Shown piece by piece: positions 52,263 to 62,734 of a stretch of 64,000 nucleotides of DNA (position 1 is the first letter of the stretch; each line of letters begins with the position of its first letter). The stretch is from a virus. The notes beneath the pieces are model-generated. The model was not told the DNA's origin and searched no databases. It worked only from the letters and a program-made list of their open reading frames with translations. The stretch is from positions 1-64,000 of IMG/VR virus record IMGVR_UViG_3300043436_002865. The stretch is one strand, 5' to 3'. The translations under genes were made by a program, and so were the position numbers.

Positions 52263-54509
52263 ATGACACAAAAATTTCTATTAGTCTTACCTTCCCCACT
52301 GAAAAATGCCGTACCAACTCTGCTAAAAGAATATAACGCTAAAATTAAATTTGAAACTGCATATCTAAGCTCAGAGCCTAAAGATAAGATTCTCAAGAAA
52401 GATGTGGATCTTGATATGTCTATTTTCGATGAGTATGATATTGTTTGTCCTGTAGGAGCTGAGTCTCTTAAATATACTTGTGGTGTCACAGGTATTACTA
52501 AATATAATGGTCATGTGTTAAATGACAAGTTTATTCCCATATTAGACCCTAATATGGTGTTCATCAAGCCTCAATATGCTGATGATATTAAAAAAGCTTT
52601 TGCTAAAATATCAAGCATCGTTTCTGGCGAACAACCTTTAGTACATAATAAAAGCTATACACACTATACCGACGAACTAGACTTTCTTAAGTATTTAGAC
52701 AAACTGCGACAAGCAGACGTTATCTCTGTCGACACTGAGACCACTAGCTTATCCCCTAGAAAAGGTAATATTTTGGGTTTCGTATTTAGTACGGAACCAC
52801 ATGAGGGCGTATATGTAGATGCAGATATTATTGAACACTACTATGATGAAATAGAAGAAATCTTTAGAACAACTAAGTGCGTATTTCATAACGCTAAGTT
52901 CGATATTCAGTTTATTAGCTATGAGTATGGATTTGAGTTTCCAGACTTTGAAGATACACTGCTAATGCATTATTGCTTAGATGAAAGTGTTGGTAGTCAT
53001 GGTCTAAAGCAACTTGCTATGAAATTTACTGATCTTGGCGACTATGAAAAAGAGCTTGACGACTATAAAAAGACATGGTGCAGACAGCACAAAATAAAGC
53101 TAGAAGAATTTAATTATGGAATGCTTCCTCCTGAAATTCTAGCTCCATACGGCTGTAAAGATGGTGATGCTACTATGCAGCTTTATAAAAAGTTTAAGCC
53201 TCTTATTGATAAAAATACTCATTTTAGTAGTCTTTATAATGATTTACTAAAACCAGCGATCATGTCTATTATTCACTTAGAGTCCAATGGCGGACCTATT
53301 AATATCGATATTCTAGATGATCTTATTCAAGACTATAGAATTGATATTGAAGAAACTATGAATGAGTTAGCTTTTGATCCCGCTATTCAAGAATTTGAAG
53401 AGGTTACTGGTAAAACCTTTAATCCTAATAGCGTATACCATCTAAGACAAGTGCTGTTCGATATTCTAAAGCTAAAGCCAATTAAGAAAACTGATACTGG
53501 AGCCTTCAGTACCGATGCCGAAGTGTTGGAACAACTAAAGCATCCTATTACCGAAGCAATCTTAGACTTACGTAAAAAGGTAAAACTAAGTCAAACCTAT
53601 CTAAAAAATATCAAAGATGGAGTAGATTCAGACTCTCGTCTGCGTTCTAGTTTTAACTTAACTGGTACTACTTCCGGTAGATTAAGTTCTAGTGGTGTAC
53701 TTAACTATCAAAACTTACCTAGAGACAAAGATGCAGGTATTAAAAAGATCTTTAAAGCTAGAGAAGGTTATAGTATTGTGCAGGCCGACTTAGGTACTGC
53801 AGAAGTTTATGTTGCGGCAGCTTTGTCTAATGATAAGTTTTTACAGCAAGCTTTTATTGAAAAGCTAGACTTCCACTCTTATGTAGCTAAAAACATGTTT
53901 AAGCTAGATTGTGCAGTTAACGATGTAAAAAATACTTATCCAGATGAGCGTCAATATGCCAAAGCTATTACTTTCGGTATTCTGTATGGAGCTGGACCTT
54001 CTAAAATTAGTGAAACAGCTAATGTTACTATGGAAGAAGCTAAAGACTTTATTAAAAAGTACTTTAGAGAAGCTAGCAGCCTACGTAAGTGGATTGATGC
54101 ATGCTTGTCTACAATCGAAACTAACTACTTCATCTATAGTGCCTTCGGTAGAAAGCGTCGACTTCCAGAAGTAGGTTCTGATAATAAAGGAGTAGCGGCA
54201 CACGCTGCTCGTAGCGGACTAAACTTTCTAATTCAAAGTGTTGCTAGTGATATCAACATTTATGGATTGATTGACACTGTAAAATGGGTAAAAGATAATA
54301 ATCTGCAAGAAGATATTAGATTATTTGCTACTGTTCACGACTCAGTTGTTGCAGAAGTTAAAAATGAACTATTACCTTTATACGCTAAAACTCTAGTTAC
54401 AAATCTACAAAAAGATAGAGGAGTATTTATTCCTGGATGTCCTATTGTAGTTGACGTAGAAGTAGGCCCTTCCTGGGGTGAATTAAGTAAATATGAGCTT
54501 CCGAAGTAA
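52263..54509 (+). CDS. polA: family A DNA polymerase with 3'-5' exonuclease
   Basis: 748 aa. The proofreading domain shows Exo I VDTETTSLSP (about residue 158), Exo II CVFHNAKFDIQF and Exo III-like YGCKDGDATMQ; the polymerase domain has SGRLSSSGVLNYQNLPR, motif A VQADLGTAEVYVAAAL, motif B RQYAKAITFGILYGAG and motif C VHDSVVAEV. The residue equivalent to E. coli Phe762 is Phe (KAITF). No 5'-3' nuclease domain. Phe at this site has been linked to faster, more accurate replication in lytic phages. Main replicase. Confidence 0.95.
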   Translation: MTQKFLLVLPSPLKNAVPTLLKEYNAKIKFETAYLSSEPKDKILKKDVDLDMSIFDEYDIVCPVGAESLKYTCGVTGITKYNGHVLNDKFIPILDPNMVFIKPQYADDIKKAFAKISSIVSGEQPLVHNKSYTHYTDELDFLKYLDKLRQADVISVDTETTSLSPRKGNILGFVFSTEPHEGVYVDADIIEHYYDEIEEIFRTTKCVFHNAKFDIQFISYEYGFEFPDFEDTLLMHYCLDESVGSHGLKQLAMKFTDLGDYEKELDDYKKTWCRQHKIKLEEFNYGMLPPEILAPYGCKDGDATMQLYKKFKPLIDKNTHFSSLYNDLLKPAIMSIIHLESNGGPINIDILDDLIQDYRIDIEETMNELAFDPAIQEFEEVTGKTFNPNSVYHLRQVLFDILKLKPIKKTDTGAFSTDAEVLEQLKHPITEAILDLRKKVKLSQTYLKNIKDGVDSDSRLRSSFNLTGTTSGRLSSSGVLNYQNLPRDKDAGIKKIFKAREGYSIVQADLGTAEVYVAAALSNDKFLQQAFIEKLDFHSYVAKNMFKLDCAVNDVKNTYPDERQYAKAITFGILYGAGPSKISETANVTMEEAKDFIKKYFREASSLRKWIDACLSTIETNYFIYSAFGRKRRLPEVGSDNKGVAAHAARSGLNFLIQSVASDINIYGLIDTVKWVKDNNLQEDIRLFATVHDSVVAEVKNELLPLYAKTLVTNLQKDRGVFIPGCPIVVDVEVGPSWGELSKYELPK

Positions 54510-54999
54510 ATTTTATGGAATACAGTTTCCCGCTTTTGTTCTATATGCCGTACCTTTCGATTATAGTATAGGTATCGAAACTATAGAAATACAAAAGCGG
54601 GAATTCCATGATTGGCATATGATAGACAGATTTGATAGAAATAAAACAGTTTTAGAACGATATTTGTCTGTAAAGTCTAGTGATATTAATTTTGATGCTA
54701 CATGCCTAAATTTAACACAGTTAATTAGAAGTAAAGCTAAATGGCTTATAGACTCAAAAGCTAGAATATATGACATTAGTAAAAAACAAAAGTTTGAAGC
54801 TAAAAGCTTACCAATAATAAAAACAAGTAAAAATGCAATCTGGGTACCTTCCGTTAGTTACCCTTTTAAGCTGCCTAAAAATATGATTGATAGTAAAGAA
54901 CTAAAAAATCAATATTTAACAATAGTAAAAATAGATCATTTATGGGTGATATATCAAGTAACTCCTTTTAAGGTGAACATTGAATCAATAAATTTGTAA
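54493..54999 (+). CDS. hypothetical protein, 168 aa
   Basis: Basic, aromatic-rich protein starting MSFRSKFYGIQFPAFVLYAVPFDYS, overlapping the polymerase gene by 17 nt and the helicase gene by 1 nt. A role in replication is suggested by position only. No motif recognised. Confidence 0.7.
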   Translation: MSFRSKFYGIQFPAFVLYAVPFDYSIGIETIEIQKREFHDWHMIDRFDRNKTVLERYLSVKSSDINFDATCLNLTQLIRSKAKWLIDSKARIYDISKKQKFEAKSLPIIKTSKNAIWVPSVSYPFKLPKNMIDSKELKNQYLTIVKIDHLWVIYQVTPFKVNIESINL

Positions 55000-56309
55000 T
55001 GAATAGCAAAATAAAATATAAAATACGTAAAGCAACTATTTCAGATAAGATATACTTTAATAAGCAAGACATATTAGACATACCTTTTCATGACTTTAGA
55101 TACGTATTATTTAACTATAACTTAGGGGATACCTTTTTTTCTACTCTAGAGTATGATGAAGAAACTGGAATGTGCAGCGTTCCCAGTGGATCTTGGCATA
55201 AGCTAGACATACTAGAACTTGAAGACCTAAGAGCTAATACAGATGTTCAAGAATGGGCTTTTAAAGGTAAACTAAAAACAGAACAGCAATCGGTTGCTGA
55301 TAAGCTACTACAGAATAACAAGCTTTACAGTGGATTAGTTAAAGCCGATTGCGGCTGGGGAAAAACATATTTAGGTACTTACTTAATTGGTACATATAAA
55401 AAACCAACTATTATTATATGTCATACTAAACTGTTAGCTTATCAGTGGTTAGACTCTATAAAAGAACTAATAGACGTAGAAGAAGTAGGATTTATTGGTG
55501 ATGGAAAAGAAAGTATAAAGCCAATAACTATAGCCATATACAAATCACTACTAACTAGATTAGATAAGGTTATGGATCAGTTTGAAGTTTTATTTGTTGA
55601 CGAAGCACACTTATGCCCAGCTGAGACGTTTAGTAGAGCTGTTAATGGCGTAAATGCTAGAGTTAAAATAGCGCTTAGTGCCACTCCTATTAGAAAAGAT
55701 GGCTTACACATAATTTTACCAGACTTCTTTGGTCCTAATAGAATAATTGCTGAAAATGTAGATAAGTTATCCGCTACCGTACAAGTAATACAGACCGATA
55801 TACCTTTTAGAGTTATTAATCCTAACAGAGATTGGACTAGGCAACTAACAAAATTAGCTAAAAACAGCTCGTACTTAGATTTAATAGCTAAAACTGCAAG
55901 AGATAAAATAAGTCATGGAAGATGCCCTCTCATTGTTAGTGAGAGAATAGAAATGCTAGAAGAGCTTCAAAGCAGAATACCAGGAAGTGTATTGTTGGTT
56001 GGTAGTACTAAAAATGCTCAGAGAGAAGATATATTAAAAAATGCAGGTACTAAATATTCGGCTATATTATCTACCAAGATTTTTGATGAAGGTATTAGTT
56101 GTCATAGATTAGATACGCTTATGTTTACGTGTCCCGGCAATAACTATGCAAAACTAGAACAAAGAATAGGTCGAATACTAAGAAAACACCCTGATAAAAA
56201 AGATCCTCTTATAATAGATTTTTGGTTAACAGGTCCTATAGTATACAACCAGCAAAAAGGTAGATTAGAATGGTACAGAAAACAAAACTACGAGACAATA
56301 GAGAATTAA
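54999..56309 (+). CDS. UvsW-like SF2 DNA helicase
   Basis: 436 aa. Walker A ADCGWGKTYLGTYL (about residue 111), DEAH box VDEAHLCPAETF, SATPIRKDGL and the C-terminal KIFDEGISCHRLDTLMFTCPGNNYAKLEQRIGRILRKHPDKK are the six-motif SF2 set, closest to T4 UvsW. UvsW resolves R-loops, stalled forks and recombination intermediates. N-terminal 100 residues may bind DNA. Confidence 0.9.
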   Translation: MNSKIKYKIRKATISDKIYFNKQDILDIPFHDFRYVLFNYNLGDTFFSTLEYDEETGMCSVPSGSWHKLDILELEDLRANTDVQEWAFKGKLKTEQQSVADKLLQNNKLYSGLVKADCGWGKTYLGTYLIGTYKKPTIIICHTKLLAYQWLDSIKELIDVEEVGFIGDGKESIKPITIAIYKSLLTRLDKVMDQFEVLFVDEAHLCPAETFSRAVNGVNARVKIALSATPIRKDGLHIILPDFFGPNRIIAENVDKLSATVQVIQTDIPFRVINPNRDWTRQLTKLAKNSSYLDLIAKTARDKISHGRCPLIVSERIEMLEELQSRIPGSVLLVGSTKNAQREDILKNAGTKYSAILSTKIFDEGISCHRLDTLMFTCPGNNYAKLEQRIGRILRKHPDKKDPLIIDFWLTGPIVYNQQKGRLEWYRKQNYETIEN

Positions 56310-57946
56310 TCGTTATTAATAATGCCATTGATTTAGCTAATGCAGGTTGCTTTGATAAGGCTATTAATTTAGTAAAGCGAAAACTTAACAGTGTTCATTA
56401 TTTTTCTTTTTTTATTAGAGGTTGGAAGGAACAGGCTATTAATAATCATGCAAAAGCAATTAGCTATTTTGAACAATCTTTAATTAAGAATCCTCTTAAC
56501 GAAGATGCTATAACTGGTTTAGCTTCTAGCTATTTAGAGCTAGGAGAATTTTCTAAAGCAGAAGAATGTGCAGAACAGTTGTTACTGCTTAATAATAAAA
56601 GACCTCAAAATTATTTAACATACGCACTAGTATTAAGTAAGAAATACAAAGGAAATTTAGAAAAGCAATTAAAGGCTACAGACAATTTCTCTAAAGCGTT
56701 CCACATGCTTAGGGCTGAGTTTGATAATTCTAGTGAGCATATACGAATGCTTACAGACATACTAACAGGTTGGGGAGCTAGTCTACTTTCTACGCACAAC
56801 TACTCAGAAGCTGTAGCTCTACTAAATTCAGCAGAAGATTTTAGTCCTGGTGATCCTCTTATAAATAAGAATTTAGCTTCTGCACATTCTAGCTTAATGA
56901 ATATTGACGAAGCTATACAATCTTGTCAAAAAGCTCAAAAATCTGAAGAATATGAAATTGTAATGGATTCTCTTTATCAAGAAGGCATGTTACAGTTACT
57001 AAAAGGTGATTTTCAAAAAGGTTGGAGACTGTGTGAGTTTAGATTAAATACGCAACAGTTTCAAGGTTTGAAAAACTACAATATACCTAATTGGAATGGT
57101 GAACCTATACCTGAAGATAAAAAATTACTTATCTATCAAGAACAAGGATTAGGCGATTTATTACAATTTTCTAGATACATACCTTTAGTGCATACACGAG
57201 CTGCTAATATTGATATAGAGATAATAGCTAACCAATATGCTAAATGGGATGATGCTACCGCTGAACCTAAGTCTTTTAGAAGTTTTCTACATAATAACTA
57301 TAGTGAATTTGTAACAGACTCATTCGTAAGAGGTTGGCATAAAAACGACTATTCTAAGTATGCTTATAAAGTGTCGTTTATGAGTTTACCTAGAATATTT
57401 AGAACAGGTATTGATACTATACCTGCTATACCTAATTTTAAAGCTTTTGAAGTTAGTAGCGATGTGCAAGAGTTACCAATGTACGATATCGGAATATTAT
57501 GGCAAGGTTCTAAATCTCACAACAATGATATAAACAGATCCGTTCCGATAAAACATATAAAACAATTTGTGCAAAACAATAGTAATTTAAGCTTTATTAA
57601 TTTACAACTAAACAACGATGAAGACTTATCTGATATTAGTAATATAAGCTGCCATAGTGACAAGATAAAAACTCTAGATGATACACTAGTAATATTACAA
57701 AAATGTAAAATAGTAATAACTGTAGACTCTATGATAGCTCATTTAGCTGGAAGCGCTAATATACCCACATATATATTACATGCCTATTCACCTGATTGGA
57801 GATGGCTAATAGACAGAAGAGATAGTCCTTGGTATCCTTCAATTACTAATATACGACAAAAGCAACTAAGAGATTGGCATTCAGTGTTTGATCAATTGGA
57901 TCAAGAAATTAAATCAGTATTTGATAGTAAAATTAATATTGACTAA
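56270..57946 (+). CDS. TPR protein with C-terminal GT-B glycosyltransferase-like domain
   Basis: 558 aa. The first 240 residues are tetratricopeptide repeats (AKAISYFEQSLIKNPLNEDAITGLASSYLELGEFSKAEECAEQ). The rest has LLIYQEQGLGDLLQFSRYIP and VDSMIAHLAGSANIPTYIL..PDWRWLIDRRDSPWYPS, typical of bacterial TPR/GT9-like O-glycosyltransferases that modify proteins. It lies inside the replication block, overlapping the UvsW gene by 40 nt. Possible acceptor: a phage or host protein bound by the TPRs. Confidence 0.82.
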   Translation: MVQKTKLRDNRELIVINNAIDLANAGCFDKAINLVKRKLNSVHYFSFFIRGWKEQAINNHAKAISYFEQSLIKNPLNEDAITGLASSYLELGEFSKAEECAEQLLLLNNKRPQNYLTYALVLSKKYKGNLEKQLKATDNFSKAFHMLRAEFDNSSEHIRMLTDILTGWGASLLSTHNYSEAVALLNSAEDFSPGDPLINKNLASAHSSLMNIDEAIQSCQKAQKSEEYEIVMDSLYQEGMLQLLKGDFQKGWRLCEFRLNTQQFQGLKNYNIPNWNGEPIPEDKKLLIYQEQGLGDLLQFSRYIPLVHTRAANIDIEIIANQYAKWDDATAEPKSFRSFLHNNYSEFVTDSFVRGWHKNDYSKYAYKVSFMSLPRIFRTGIDTIPAIPNFKAFEVSSDVQELPMYDIGILWQGSKSHNNDINRSVPIKHIKQFVQNNSNLSFINLQLNNDEDLSDISNISCHSDKIKTLDDTLVILQKCKIVITVDSMIAHLAGSANIPTYILHAYSPDWRWLIDRRDSPWYPSITNIRQKQLRDWHSVFDQLDQEIKSVFDSKINID

Positions 57947-57967
57947 TGCTATTTAAAATTATATTAT
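57939..57967 (+). promoter_or_regulatory. sigma-70-like promoter upstream of SSB
   Basis: TTGACT (57939-57944), 17-bp spacer, TATTAT (57962-57967). The -10 overlaps the ATG at 57966, so it cannot serve that codon; it probably transcribes the SSB gene and those below it. Confidence 0.65.
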
Positions 57968-58397
57968 GGTAATACGATACAACTGGTGTGAAATAACATC
58001 AATAACAAAAGTACCTGAATCACAGCTTATCCTCATATTTGCTCTATGTGTAGGATTAAATAAGCCGTTATCAGGCAGCTTAGACTTATTAAAGAAAAAA
58101 CTATTTCTAGATACCATTCCTAGCACTCTTATGAATTATGGGTATATAGGAATTCATAGAACCGGTATATTTTCTCACTACAAAACTATCGAACCACAAA
58201 GCTATATACGTGATTGTTCTTTTTTACACATGAGATTTTCTGCAAAGCACAAAAGTGACTATCTTTACATATTAAGTCAGAGATCTATTATTAACGAAAA
58301 CAACTGGATACCTGAACACTACGTAGAACCGCAATACCACACAAACCCTTTGATACGTAAGATCAAAGATAAAATTATATTTCCACTGGAGAATTAA
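57966..58397 (+). CDS. hypothetical protein, up to 143 aa
   Basis: Frame beginning MVIRYNWCEITSITKVPESQL. The ATG overlaps the -10 box of the promoter at 57939 and lacks a ribosome site, so it would be read only from upstream messages or start further inside (the next Met is at about residue 56). It ends 2 nt before the SSB gene. Helical and basic; a helicase-loader role by T4 analogy (gp59 near gp32) is possible but unsupported by motif. Confidence 0.6.
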   Translation: MVIRYNWCEITSITKVPESQLILIFALCVGLNKPLSGSLDLLKKKLFLDTIPSTLMNYGYIGIHRTGIFSHYKTIEPQSYIRDCSFLHMRFSAKHKSDYLYILSQRSIINENNWIPEHYVEPQYHTNPLIRKIKDKIIFPLEN

Positions 58398-58399
58398 AA

Positions 58400-59053
58400 A
58401 TGGGAAGAGACTGGACACAACTTAAAAAACCACAAGCACAATCTAACAACTCACGCGATATCGAAAGAATCCGCATTGACGGAGCTGAAACCAGAGTGCG
58501 ATTCGTAGGACCTGTTATGCCTCGTTATGTTTACTGGGTAGTAACTAATGAAGGTAAAAAGTACCCTCTAGAGTGCTTAAGCTTCGATAGAGAAACTGAG
58601 CAATTCAACTCTAGCAGAGATCCTATCAAAGAACTGCCTGATTACATCTATTCTGAAAAACCTCAATTTGCATATATTTGTAATGTAATTGACAGAAAAG
58701 ATGGAAAAGCAAAACTTCTAGATCTAAAAACTACTATTTATAAGCAATTGGTAGATTATGCAATGAATCCTGACTATGGTAGCCCAGCAGACTCTGATAA
58801 TGGTTATGATATCACTATTAAAAGAGAAAAGACAGGCCCACAACCACAAAACGTAAAGTATACAGTTATGCCTAGTCGTAATACTATTCCATTGACTGCT
58901 GCTGAAAAAGAAATGGAACTGTTTAGCCTTGACACAATCTTCAAGCGCCAAACATATGAAGAACAAAAAGAATGGTTGCTAAAAAATACTAGTTACTTTA
59001 CCGAAGAAGTTGCTGGAGATCTTAATAGCACTGAGGGAATGGAAGATCTATGA
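58400..59053 (+). CDS. gp32-like single-strand DNA-binding protein
   Basis: 217 aa. IDGAETRVRFVGPVMPRYVYWVVTNEGKKYPLECLSFDRETEQFN looks like the OB-fold core of T4-type SSBs of large phages, with a basic N-terminal arm (WTQLKKPQAQSNNSRDIERIR) for cooperativity and an acidic C-terminal tail (EEVAGDLNSTEGMEDL) for partner proteins. It coats ssDNA in replication and recombination. There is no zinc site. It has a GGAG site and, at 57939, its own promoter. Confidence 0.78.
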   Translation: MGRDWTQLKKPQAQSNNSRDIERIRIDGAETRVRFVGPVMPRYVYWVVTNEGKKYPLECLSFDRETEQFNSSRDPIKELPDYIYSEKPQFAYICNVIDRKDGKAKLLDLKTTIYKQLVDYAMNPDYGSPADSDNGYDITIKREKTGPQPQNVKYTVMPSRNTIPLTAAEKEMELFSLDTIFKRQTYEEQKEWLLKNTSYFTEEVAGDLNSTEGMEDL

Positions 59054-59946
59054 AAAAAAAATCATTAAAAGATTTAGCAGCGAATTCTGGGCTTGAAAGA
59101 GCCCCGTCTTCTACTGTGTCTAATACTAATAATCTGCCAGCAGGGTTTAGTTCTATTGATGGTGATAAAGTAACTATTGATATGAATTTTCTAAGGAAGA
59201 TGAATATCTTTTTTGCCACTCCATGCTACGGCGGTGCTGTAACCGACCAATACTTTTTAAGTATGTTTAGAATGTCTCAAGTGCTTATGCAGCATGGAAT
59301 CCGTTTTAGGATTACTACATTAAGAAATGAAAGTCTGGTTACTCGTGCTAGAAATATTCTAACAGCTATGTTTTTAGAAGATAAAAGCTGCACTCATCTT
59401 ATGTTTATTGATGCGGATATTGAATTTGATCCCGATGCAGTTATTAGAATGCTTGCTATGGATAAAGATATTATTGCAGGTGCATACCCTAAAAAAACAA
59501 TTAATTGGGGACAGGTACAAAATGCTGTTCAATCAGGTAAAACTGAGCAGATAGCTACTTATGGTGCTGACTATGCTATTAATCTAAAAGCAGATCCAGA
59601 AACTAGAAGAGTAAGAACTCATATGGGAGCAGTAGAAGTGTTAGACGCATCTACCGGATTCTTTATTGTAAAGCGTGAAGTTATCGAACGTATGGTACAA
59701 GAGTTCCCAGAACTACACTATAAAAACGATTCTTCTATTGATCCAAAATTTAATCCACACTGCTACGCTTTCTGGGATACTGAAATTGATCCAGTAGATA
59801 GACGCTATCTATCTGAAGATTATGCTTTCTGTCGTAGATGGCAACGCATGGGCGGTGAGATTTGGGTTGATCCTAATACTAAACTAAATCACGTTGGAAG
59901 TTACACTTTTGAAGGTAATCTAGCAAACATACTACAAAGGGCATAA
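59050..59946 (+). CDS. glycosyltransferase family 2-like protein
   Basis: 298 aa. NIFFATPCYGGAVTDQYFLSMFRMSQVLMQHGIRFR, then HLMFIDADIEFDPDAVIRMLAMDKDIIAGAYPKK holds the DxD motif (DAD near residue 118), and SEDYAFCRRWQRMGGEIWVDPN is the acceptor-side ED motif. The gene sits between SSB and SbcD-like genes, so it may glucosylate phage DNA or another replication-linked target. First 55 residues look unstructured. 4-nt overlap with SSB. Confidence 0.87.
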   Translation: MKKKSLKDLAANSGLERAPSSTVSNTNNLPAGFSSIDGDKVTIDMNFLRKMNIFFATPCYGGAVTDQYFLSMFRMSQVLMQHGIRFRITTLRNESLVTRARNILTAMFLEDKSCTHLMFIDADIEFDPDAVIRMLAMDKDIIAGAYPKKTINWGQVQNAVQSGKTEQIATYGADYAINLKADPETRRVRTHMGAVEVLDASTGFFIVKREVIERMVQEFPELHYKNDSSIDPKFNPHCYAFWDTEIDPVDRRYLSEDYAFCRRWQRMGGEIWVDPNTKLNHVGSYTFEGNLANILQRA

Positions 59947-60905
59947 TGAAAATTTTACATGTAGCAGATATTCATATAAATCTTCACAAAAAGAAGATTC
60001 CATATGAGTGGCAATTAAATAGATTTAACGCTTTATTTCAAAAATTATTACAGTTAGAACAAGACTGTGATATTGTTGTATTAGCTGGAGATATATTTGA
60101 TAAAAAGCCAGAGCCGGATGAGATTTGTGTATTTCTGAGCTATGCTAATTCTGTTACAAAGCCCACACTTGCTATACCTGGAAACCATGAAGCTTCTACA
60201 AAAGGTAATACATTTTTAGAGCATTTTCAAACAGAGAATGCTATAAATAATCCTAATTTCATTCTTCATACTAAAAATGCTAGAAAAGTTATTAATGGTC
60301 AAGGATTTCAGTTATTTCCTTATGGGGAAATGCAAATAGGTAATACTCCTTCATACGTAGAAGGTGATATACTTGTTACGCATATCAGAGGAGAAGTTCC
60401 TCCGCATATTACAGCTGAATATGATTTCGATAAGCTAAAACCTTGGCCATTAGTACTATTAGGAGACTTACATTTTAATCATAAATATAAAGAGTATAAT
60501 GTATATTATTCTGGTAGCCCTATCAATACAACTTTTGATAGGGATGCTAGTAGAGAGTACGGTGTTAACGTAATAAACTATACTGGGCCTAACAATTATA
60601 CAGTAGAATTTGTTGACTTAGAACTTCCTAAGCTTATAAGAAAAACAGTAGATGTTTCAAAAGAGCTAGTAGCAGACAAGTTTCATCACGTTGTTTATGA
60701 AGTTACTGGAACTATTGATAATCTCAGCAAAATTAAGAATCACGAGCTTTTAGATAAGAAGATAGCTGATAAGCCTACAGAAAACTCGGTGCTAGACTTA
60801 ACAGATAAAACCTTAGAAGAAGAGCTTAGCTTGTATCTAGATTTTATTAAAGTAGAAAATAAAAATAGCGTACTACAGCTATTTTCTAAATTAGGTATAA
60901 AATAA
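59946..60905 (+). CDS. SbcD/gp47-like nuclease subunit
   Basis: 319 aa calcineurin-like phosphoesterase. Motifs: HVADIHINLH, LAGDIFDKKPEPDE, IPGNHEAS and LLGDLHFNH with metal ligands in the usual order of SbcD/Mre11. It pairs with the SbcC-like ATPase to process DNA ends and hairpins for recombination-dependent replication. The end of the gene overlaps the ATPase by 1 nt. Confidence 0.93.
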   Translation: MKILHVADIHINLHKKKIPYEWQLNRFNALFQKLLQLEQDCDIVVLAGDIFDKKPEPDEICVFLSYANSVTKPTLAIPGNHEASTKGNTFLEHFQTENAINNPNFILHTKNARKVINGQGFQLFPYGEMQIGNTPSYVEGDILVTHIRGEVPPHITAEYDFDKLKPWPLVLLGDLHFNHKYKEYNVYYSGSPINTTFDRDASREYGVNVINYTGPNNYTVEFVDLELPKLIRKTVDVSKELVADKFHHVVYEVTGTIDNLSKIKNHELLDKKIADKPTENSVLDLTDKTLEEELSLYLDFIKVENKNSVLQLFSKLGIK

Positions 60906-62734
60906 TGGGAGTAGTATTAAAAACATTAGAATTTAGTAATATGTTTAGCTATGGACCGAATAATAAACTAATACTAAATCAAAATAAAATAACACAACTA
61001 GCAGCTCCTAATGGTAGCGGTAAAAGTTCTTTAGCTCTAATAATACAAGAACTGTTATATAATAAAAATGTTAAAGGCTTAAAGAAGTCTGATATATTAA
61101 ATAAGTATAATAATGCAAAGACCTGGGAAGCTAAGCTAGTATTCAGTATTGATGACGATGAGTACGAATTAACGTCTAAAAGACAAGGCGCATCTACTAA
61201 AGTTTCTATTGTCAAAAACGGTGAAGATATTAGTGAGCATAAAGTACTAGATACTTATAAAGAACTATCTAATTCTATAGGAAGAGATTTTGAAACATTT
61301 AGTCAACTCACTTACCAAAGCAGTACGGATCTACTAGAGTTCTTAAAAGCTACTGACACTAACAGAAAGAAGTTTTTAGTAAATCTATTTAACTTTTCTA
61401 AATATCTAGAAATAGGCGATGAATTAAAAACTTTGAATAGCGCTAAAGAAAAAGAGCTAGCAGGTAAAAATGGAGAACTTAAAACTGTACAGCAATTTCT
61501 GTCTCAGAATCAGTTACCAGAAAAGGCAGAGCCTATAGAAGTTCCAGCAGTTGACGAGTTACTAGTTCCTGAAATAGATAGATTACAAGCAGAAATAAAT
61601 GAGCAAAAATCTATATGTTCTAATATAGATAAAAATAATCTACACATTCAAGAGCAGCAAGGCATAAAGTTTGACGTTGCAATGTCTTACGCAGATCTAG
61701 ATCCTAAGATACTAGAACAATTAGAGATTGAAAAGAGTGTGTCGTATAAAGAAGAATCTAGTAAATCCAAAGCGTTAAAAGATTTACAAGCACTAGATAC
61801 TTCAGATCACTGTTATGCTTGTAAACAATCAATAGATAACTCTAGGTCTAAAGAGCTAAGTGCTGAATTAAGCAGGGAAGTAGAAGCTCTAACTGCTTCT
61901 ATAGAGTCTAGAAAAGCTAATATAAAAGAACTATCTAATATTATAGCTAAAAACGCTAGTGATAAAAAAGCTTATGATAATAATACTAAAGCGATAGATA
62001 GATTTACTCAATTATCTCAACTTATAGATAATAGCATACCTAAAGAGTATCCGGACTTTAATGATATATCTAATAAGTTAAAAGCATTAAAAACTACTTA
62101 TGAGTCACAAAAGAAAAGTAGAGACGAAGCTCTTAACTTTAATGAAAGTGTTAAAATTAGAAACGCTAAAATAGATGCCCTAAAAGAGCAAATTAGAGAT
62201 TTTAAAGCTAGACAAGAGCTGATAAAAGATGATATAGTTATTATTCAAGAAGAGATAAGTAGCTTAACTGTTTTAAGAAAAGCCTTTTCTACTTCTGGAA
62301 TTGTAGCTTATAAACTAGAGAATATAGCAAAGCAACTAGAAGATAGTATAAACTATTATCTAGCGTTACTTAGCGATGGACAATTCCAAGTATTATTTAG
62401 ACTAACTGGTGATAAACTAAATATCGTTGTAGTTAATAACGGTGAAGAAGTAAGTATAGATTCTCTATCTGGCGGAGAATTTTCTAGAGTACAAACTTCT
62501 GTTTTATTAGCGGTTAGAGGAACTTTATCTAAAATAGGCGGTAAAAGTATAAACCTGCTATTTTTAGATGAAATAACTGGAGTATTAGATGAAACAGGTA
62601 AAGAACGCTTGTTTGAAGTACTTCAAGAAGAAAAAGACTTAAATGTCTTTTTAATATCACATGACTACTCTCACCCCCTAATTCCACGAATAGAGATTGA
62701 GAAAAAGAATAATATAAGCACTATCCGCTCTTGA
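60905..62734 (+). CDS. SbcC/gp46-like ATPase subunit
   Basis: 609 aa SMC-type ATPase. Walker A PNGSGKSSL (about 37-45), central coiled coils with a zinc hook CYAC (about residue 303), ABC signature SLSGGEFSRVQ (about 519) and Walker B LLFLDEITGVLDE. Shorter than bacterial SbcC (about 1,000 aa) but like T4 gp46. It powers the SbcD-like nuclease. Stop codon overlaps the terminator hairpin. Confidence 0.93.
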   Translation: MGVVLKTLEFSNMFSYGPNNKLILNQNKITQLAAPNGSGKSSLALIIQELLYNKNVKGLKKSDILNKYNNAKTWEAKLVFSIDDDEYELTSKRQGASTKVSIVKNGEDISEHKVLDTYKELSNSIGRDFETFSQLTYQSSTDLLEFLKATDTNRKKFLVNLFNFSKYLEIGDELKTLNSAKEKELAGKNGELKTVQQFLSQNQLPEKAEPIEVPAVDELLVPEIDRLQAEINEQKSICSNIDKNNLHIQEQQGIKFDVAMSYADLDPKILEQLEIEKSVSYKEESSKSKALKDLQALDTSDHCYACKQSIDNSRSKELSAELSREVEALTASIESRKANIKELSNIIAKNASDKKAYDNNTKAIDRFTQLSQLIDNSIPKEYPDFNDISNKLKALKTTYESQKKSRDEALNFNESVKIRNAKIDALKEQIRDFKARQELIKDDIVIIQEEISSLTVLRKAFSTSGIVAYKLENIAKQLEDSINYYLALLSDGQFQVLFRLTGDKLNIVVVNNGEEVSIDSLSGGEFSRVQTSVLLAVRGTLSKIGGKSINLLFLDEITGVLDETGKERLFEVLQEEKDLNVFLISHDYSHPLIPRIEIEKKNNISTIRS